A DNA stretch of 64,000 nt from contig CAJHZI010000882.1 of assembly GCA_905160935.1 (NCBI GenBank), positions 3,046,501 through 3,110,500 of the forward strand. Direction: 5' to 3'. Below are positions 56,680 through 64,000 of the stretch, one piece after another (the stretch's first letter is position 1; the number at the start of each line of letters is the position of its first letter). The translations under genes were made by a program, and so were the position numbers. The notes beneath the pieces were generated by a model. That model searched no databases. It saw nothing but the letters and a program-made list of their open reading frames with translations, and had not been told where the DNA came from. Source of the DNA: Enchytraeus crypticus (taxonomy: Eukaryota; Annelida; Clitellata; Enchytraeida; Enchytraeidae).

Positions 56680-58907
56680 GATTTCACTACCCGAAAAATA
56701 GAATATTTCACTGCTCCATGTGAAGAATTTATAAATTCGCTGTCTTCGGTGAATAGCTGTAATAGCTGTAACTTTTACGTAAACTGTTTGTAGAAACATT
56801 ACCAAAGTTCTCTAACTAAATAATAATAACCTAAAGTGGCAGTTTTATTATTGAGTATTTTAGATGGAGAATAGAGGGCAAGGGTATTACTCCACCATGT
56901 CTATCATAATTGCTAAATTCATCTTGTTCTTATACACTCACGAAGTGTCAAAGCTTGTATTAATTAAAACGTTTAGATAATTAAAATGCATTAATTAATT
57001 GATCGAAAAGGTTTTCATCCGTTAATGCTTAATTGGATTGCCACAAGGAACAGAATCTGTATGGCAATCTCGAATCGACTTTATTTATCTCTTGGATTTA
57101 TTAGGTGAGAGCTTACCCCGGAGACTTTTGTGGACCGACAAGGATCTCCTGCTCGAAGGGCAACAAGGTGATGGTGGTAGATAGAGACCACGAGAGTGTT
57201 CAGGCTTTCTCCACCAACGGCGAGAGTCTCGCAAACTTCTCCGTCCCCCAGATAACAGGCGGCTGCTTCCTTGACGAATCCAACCTGGCTGTATCGAGTC
57301 CAAGAGGTACTAATCGATCAATCAATCAATCAATCAGCCAATTAACAAATCAACCATTCAATCAGTCATGCAATCAATCAATTAATCATTCAATTATTCA
57401 ATCAAGCATTCATTCAATCAATGAACCAATGAATTGTTATGGCTTTCTGTATAAAGTTACAAACTCTGCAGCAAGAGTCAATAAGCGTATATAGGCGTAT
57501 GCATGTGTCTTGTATACAATTAATGCAGGTATCGAGCTCTATAGATTGAGTGGTCGCCTCTTACTCACCATACCTCTAGGTCTGACTTTGGCGGTGGCTC
57601 GACACCTCGACGGCGCCTTTGTGGCGGCCCAACCCACTCGAGTCTCCATAGGACGCAACCCCACGACCACTGTGCAGCTGCACACCATCACCTCGGTCAG
57701 ACAGGCAGGCAAGTCCAAGAGATCCTTCGTCGACATTACCGATGTAGCAGTGGGACGCTCCGGTAACATCGTCGTCCTTGACGATCAGTCTGTCCTCGTC
57801 ATGGACCAGGACGGGAACCTCCAGGCGCTCATCGATCCGATCCATCAATTCATCGGTTCCGCCTCGGCGCATTACCTCCCAGATGACATCACGGATCTCT
57901 TTAAGCCTTTCTCAGTTGCCGTTGATCCGTTGTCGGACAACGTGGTTGTCTGCGATTCTCAGAATAGATGTATCTCTGCCTATGCAGTGGCCGGAGGTGG
58001 CTTCGTGAGGTGTTTGGTTAACTTTAGAGATCAGGTGGAGAATGATCAGATCTTGCCGTACGGCATAGCCATCAATAGCGTGGGGCAGTTGTTTATTGCT
58101 CTCAGATCACACGGTCTTGCGGAAATAGCTATATATAATATATAACGAAAAAACATTTTAGTTAAGAAAGATTGATGAGCGTTTACGATCGATTTCACTG
58201 TACATACTCGTCTTATAGACATAGCAAGAAGAAACTTAAACTACATGTATGTCTATCTATATGTTCAAAGATGTCTACATTTTTAAATATGTAAACTAAG
58301 TTCACTTATGCAAAAGTTTATTTCAATATTTTTGTAAACTTTAATATCTATATATCAATAGACTTATATGCTTATATATAAGCATGTAAGGTTTTTATTA
58401 ATAAGATAATTTTCCTATGTAGGTAAACATTTACCTACGTAGGAAACAATCGTTAACTCACTTAAGAAAACAATAAAACTTTGGATGTCACACTGTGATA
58501 ATGGTCCTGAAAGTTAGAATGCCTCAATAGCGTAGGAGTAACGTCATGAAGTTTTAAATCATGAGGTGAATTGAACCCTCGTGGGTTCCCATCTCAGCCG
58601 CGCTGATCTGAGAGTGAAATCTCGGACATTCACTGGACTGGTTACACGGAAAATGGTCTACATTGCCTAACGGTTTACACATGTGGTATTAAAAGTGATA
58701 AATATCAACATAGTTGATCATTTCACTATAATGCGTTTTTACTTTTTTTGTTACCCGCCATTTTTATTTAAATTTTAACACTGACTTTGAATAAGTACAT
58801 TTCGTGACATAACGGGTTCGATGACTATTGAAGAAGTCTAACAAAAATAAATTAATGTCCGTTTTCTCTCAAATATTATTATGAGAGAAAAGGGACACTA
58901 ATTTATT

Positions 58908-58948
<41 letters not shown>

Positions 58949-61900
58949 GCATCATGCTAACTTGTAGCTTTTACCATGCTAAACTTTATTTACTTTATAG
59001 TGATGACTATTAATACAATATTTATTCTAGTATATTTACCCCATATTTATTATTCAAACTTACGTTCAGCAGTGCTGTTTATTTTGATATTGGAGTAGAT
59101 AGATCGCAAAATAGAACATCTATTTAGAATTATGTTATTTCGATCATTTTGTTAGCAATCTGTGGAAGTAATAAGCGGAGCTTGATTAAATCGTAATCTA
59201 CAATTTATTATTAAATTAATTATCTATTTAAAACTAAAGTTGGTTAATTTTAGCTTATTTTGCGCAATATGTTGAAATATATTTCTAATCAGTAGCATGC
59301 AATGCTGTCAGAATTAAATCAGCCAATTATATCGCTGCACTGAGGCGGCTTTGAGACCATGCCATCTCATCCAAAATCAGATAAAACAACCCTCTGATGT
59401 TGACATTTACTTGTCCATAACTTTTCCAGTATTATCCGCTCTAATATTATCATAATAGTATTATATTAATACTAATACTATTAAAATTAATAATTTTGTG
59501 CGTATATCGCCATCGTTCAACTATTTTGGGTGTTGAAACGGCGGCCGAGATTTTTTAATGCAATTCGTCCGACTGTTAGGTTCTATTCTGTCTACCATAT
59601 TCCTGTCATATTTCGATTGAACACGTCCTAAGTTTTGTACGTTGAACCTGTGCTCTAGAACATAGGAGATTTTCATTCCAAGCTGTAAACATTCAGTCTT
59701 CCAAAATGGCCACCCAACCATGTACTAACCTAGCCAGACCTAGTTTAACTTAGTTCAGTTGAAGAGCAGCTAAACCGACTGCGCTAAATCTCAAATTGAT
59801 AATATTATTATTATCCGCTACTAATGAAAGAGAAAAGAAGATCTTAGATCTCTTATATAGCTACATTTTAACCTTTTGCGTTAGTTTATCATACGTGTAA
59901 AGCCAATTGAGTAATTGCGCCCGAGCAACGAAACACAAGTGTTAAATGGAGAACAGTACTTTTAATTAGGTTTCCTTTTTATTAATATCTCTTGAGCATA
60001 GTACTTTAGAACAATCTAAATGAAAGACTTAGGCAATGATACATATTCGATCAACATCAGTGATACTATAGGCAAACAACATATTAGTCAACTTTATACA
60101 CAAAAAACGTTTGAAAAATTTCCATCACCGTAAAACCCAAAACAATGTTGATATATCCCAAACTATATTAAAAACATGTCAAGAATGAAAGAATGGTGGC
60201 TATGTTTAATGTTAAAAGTTACTACTACAAATGATGGATGACACATTATATACAGTTGTTGAGCAACTTGGAATGTGAAGTCATACCGTTCATTAGTAAG
60301 CCATCTTAAGTAGTTAAACTTTACCACAAGATGAAATACAGGCAGTGCCAAATAAAACAAATAAAAGTAGAGAATGTACTTGTAATAATGGCTTATATTA
60401 CCATTTTGTATTTCCGCTTCTGAACCTGACGTTAAGCACTAAACACACAGCAACCTAGTTATATAGCATAATACTGAAATAACTATTTCAAAATTGAGAA
60501 TATATATAACTATCATAAAAAGATAAGACAATTGTGAAAAAATTTATGCTAATCAATTGTTAGGCCTACTAAATTAAAGCATCAGACACCTTCCGAGAAA
60601 ATAGTCAGTGTAAATTTAAATAAGCAAATCAATAGTAAATAAATTAATTAATATACTAAAATAAAATACATAAAACTACAAGGAGAGTTTAGATATACTT
60701 ACTGTATACTATTAAGTTTAAGGATAAAAGTTAAATTGCAAAATCATATACTACTGTCATAAACTGGTTAAGTCTAAATGTAACGCAGTGTTTATTCACT
60801 AAATACATCATAGATGAAAAAAACGTTTTTTTACGTTTTTTATATCTTTAAAAAAACGCGTTTTTTACGTTTTGTATTTTTTTTAAATATAAAACGTAAA
60901 AAACGTAAACCATGGTTTGACGTAGGCTGCACATAAATATTGAAAAATTGCCGTTAGTTTCGTGCCATAAACATCACTATATAAAAGGTAATTCATTACA
61001 TTTTTGATTTTCCTAGTTAGGCAGATGTTCTAATTTTTAAGACATTGTCTATGCTTAATTTCTCAAGGATTTAAATTTTCTTGTATTGAAAATTATGAAC
61101 AACTGACAGTGTGGCTGTAGGTGACCTGAAAGTATTTGTTTATACTTGTATGGAGTCTAAGGACACACTTTAAAACTTTAGATCAAGTCTAGTTGTAATA
61201 AAATTGTTTAGTGTTATGGAATGAAGACATGGTAATATATATGCAAGCTACGTGTACGCTACTAACGTTTTTTTTCAACGTTTTTTTAGGTTTTTATTTT
61301 TTGGGAAAACACGCGTTTTTTAACGTTTTTTATTTTTGGTAAGAACGTTTTTTACATCTATGAAATACATGTACATGGCAGAGAGCAAAAACAAAAGGAT
61401 TAATATCAAACTAGCGTGTCCCCTCAGAATATACTAAACATTCCAGCAAAAGTATTAAGGCAAAACGTTTTCAACAAAATTCCTTAGAACTTGTATAAAA
61501 TAAATATAATTCTATTTTAAGTTCTTGTACTGTATATTATATACTTTTTGATAGAGTCCTGACTAGGAATTGCAGACTTATTTTGTTGCCCTTTTGTAAT
61601 AGTTATAATCAATTTCTAATTTAATATTTATTGACGCTTTATTTTCCTAGTTCCAAACAGACAGAATAACCAGTTAAAAGTGAAAAAATTTCGTTTAATC
61701 GCACAACAATAGATATGGCGTGGTTATATTTTCATATTACTTAAAGAAAACGCTAATTCTTGCATTCCAATGGTATTCGGTATAACTGACATTAATTAAA
61801 GAAAACAATGTCAAATACCAATTCGTGGGATATAATAACATTTTAATCAATTTCAATGTCGGTATAAACTTAGGAATAAATAAATACTGCGGCAAAAATT

Positions 61901-62458
61901 ATGAATATTAATCAAATTTCACCGTTGTTGTTTTACAGAGACTATTACGACCGTATTAATCTGGGAATAACGAACAACGTTGATCTTTGTCATGTAGAAG
62001 ATAAAGATTTACTATAACTTAATCTCAACATCATTGTCAATAACCTTCTGATCAATATACTGTTTCAGCTTTTGAATGTACATGTAGGCCTATAACCACA
62101 AGTCTTATCTGTTAAATGCAGGTTTGCTAATAAAGAGGCCTACCAATTAACAAGAACATGACAATGTGATAAGAAATATATTGCACAACTGGAATTTAAG
62201 TTTAAAAATTAAAATGGATACTACTGTTAACCGTAACAATAGTAACAATGTTTACACGTGTTGTGTCCGTGTGCGGAAGAATAGATCAACAGTGGACTGC
62301 ACATGTCGTAAAAGACAACAAAGCACTAAGATCCAAACTAACGTTAGAAAGGGCATTCGGTTGTTGAGCGTTTAGGCTCCAAAAAATGCTACAACATTTT
62401 CTTAATCGAATGAAAAATCTCTATTCGTATCCGACCCAGTTAATCTGGGATTCAAGGA

Positions 62459-62502
<44 letters not shown>

Positions 62503-64000
62503 AGTACAGTGCTCATGACGTTGACAAGACATACCAAACGCGTTACATAGTTCCTTGATTAGCGGCTGTTACAATCACAGGCATATATGTTCAAAATCAG
62601 AAGTGTACTAAGAAAAAAACAGGTCGACTTTCTAATCAACAAAAAGAAAGAACATTGAATAACAGTGTTTAGGCCTAATAAACTACACTACAAAAATAAC
62701 AAGGTTTTCTCGTTCATAACATGCATATGAATCATAGGCGTAGAAATGATTCTAAAAGTGGTAAGGCTTAAGGATGTTCAGAAGTAGCACAGCCTAAGGG
62801 CTCGCAGCAATGCTTGCAATAAGGCTAGGAGCTCTGTTGCACAGCTTTGCAGCTATGTATATGGTAATATGAATAGCTGTGTAATTATTATTGTAACAGA
62901 GTATGCTGCTGCAGTGCTTAGCTTATAGCTGCTGCAATGCTTGGCTTGTGGCTGCTGCAGTGCTTAGCTTGTAGCTGTTGCAGTGATTAGCTAGTAGCTG
63001 CAGCAGTGATTAGCTTGTAGCTGCTGAAATGCTTAGCATGTAGCTGCTGCAGTGCTTAGCTTGTAGCCGCTGCATTGATTAGTTTGTAGCGGCTGCAGAG
63101 ATTAGCTTGTAGCTGCTGCAATGAATAGCTTGTAGTTGCTGCAGTGCTTAGCTTGTAGCTGCTGCAGTATTTAGCTTGTAGCTGCTGCAGTGCTTAGCTT
63201 GCAGCTGCTGCAGTGCTTAGTTTGTAGCTGCTGTAGTGCTTAGTTTGTAGCTGCTGTAGTGCTTAGCTTGTAGCTGCTGCAGTGCTGAGCTTGTGCTGCT
63301 GCAGCTGCCTTCAGTTGCTACACAACTCCAGATCAGTCATTGACAGTTCATTTATCATAAAAGTTTTTATGAAAAAGTGGCACGGCTCATAGCACTGAAA
63401 GCCGTACGAGGTTTGAAAGTGGCAGGGTGGCAGGGCTTTGGTCGTGTCAGTTAAAAACATTCCGGTGCCAATGCAGATAAATTAACAATTCATAACAGCT
63501 AAAATACACATGCATTCACAGTATGTATATGAGTTAGAATTGACTAAAAATGTAAATACAAATAATTTTCTTCGCCTGCATCACGGGCCTGTATTAGGCA
63601 AAATGAAACATAGAAATCGATAAAATATTAAATGCATATTAGGTACGTTTTTATATAAAAAAGACAACGGTGCTGAAAAGACAACATAAAATCAAACAAC
63701 AATTGGAGCATATTGGTGTAAGAGGGATATTGGTAGAATCATATAACCGTATTCGCTAGAAATATGATTCTACGTTATGGAATCAAGAATAACATGTTTA
63801 CTACTTTAAATTAACAGTGGAATAAATTAATTTCTTTGAAAGTACTACGCAATTCCAAACGCAACTAAGCTATATTCTGCAATTGCTGAAAATAGATCGA
63901 AATAAAAAATAAATACAACAAATCAATAGGTCAATCTTGAATTAAAGTCACTTTACCGGTATCTATCAAAGTCAAACTTAACATTTTGATAATTGATTAT

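Overview
This is animal nuclear DNA: AT-rich, intron-containing and full of retroposons and microsatellites. The proteins (invertebrate-type muscle tropomyosin, a class A neuropeptide-type GPCR, a RING-NHL protein) suggest an invertebrate, perhaps a marine spiralian. The species cannot be fixed from the sequence. There are no bacterial operons or CRISPR arrays.

Three host genes can be reconstructed exon by exon with consistent GT/AG boundaries and phases. (1) A class A GPCR on + (6706-12643, 3 coding exons, 629 aa). (2) Tropomyosin on - (39939 down to 28744, 9 coding exons, 289 aa = canonical 284 plus a 5-residue N-terminal extension). (3) A RING-finger/NHL-type protein on + (49796-58145, 6 exons, 619 aa). 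The region between the GPCR and tropomyosin (about 13-28.7 kb) has no convincing complete gene. It holds one possible orphan promoter/first exon near 16.3-16.44 kb, a degenerate APE-type LINE (18.97-22.98 kb, minus strand) and a maT/mariner-like element with very long inverted repeats (24731-25705). The three genes have no evident functional link.

The repeats fall into families with several copies each: tRNA-derived SINE A (+), tRNA-derived SINE B (mostly -), a 5S-rRNA-like SINE, an RTE-like LINE present as 5'-truncated tails ending in (GA)n, a second LINE tail ending in (GAT)n whose 3' end is shared by a SINE-like repeat, two hAT-like elements with 8-bp target duplications, and two DD37D mariner-type elements.

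The most unusual observation is in the GPCR. The 3' splice site of exon 2, with its first ~24 coding bases, is tandemly repeated 12 times at a 35-bp period. A smaller array of branch point plus acceptor precedes exon 3 of the RING-NHL gene. A second notable structure is a nested transposon: a hAT-like element 12 bp inside the first intron of the RING-NHL gene that itself carries a DD37D element.
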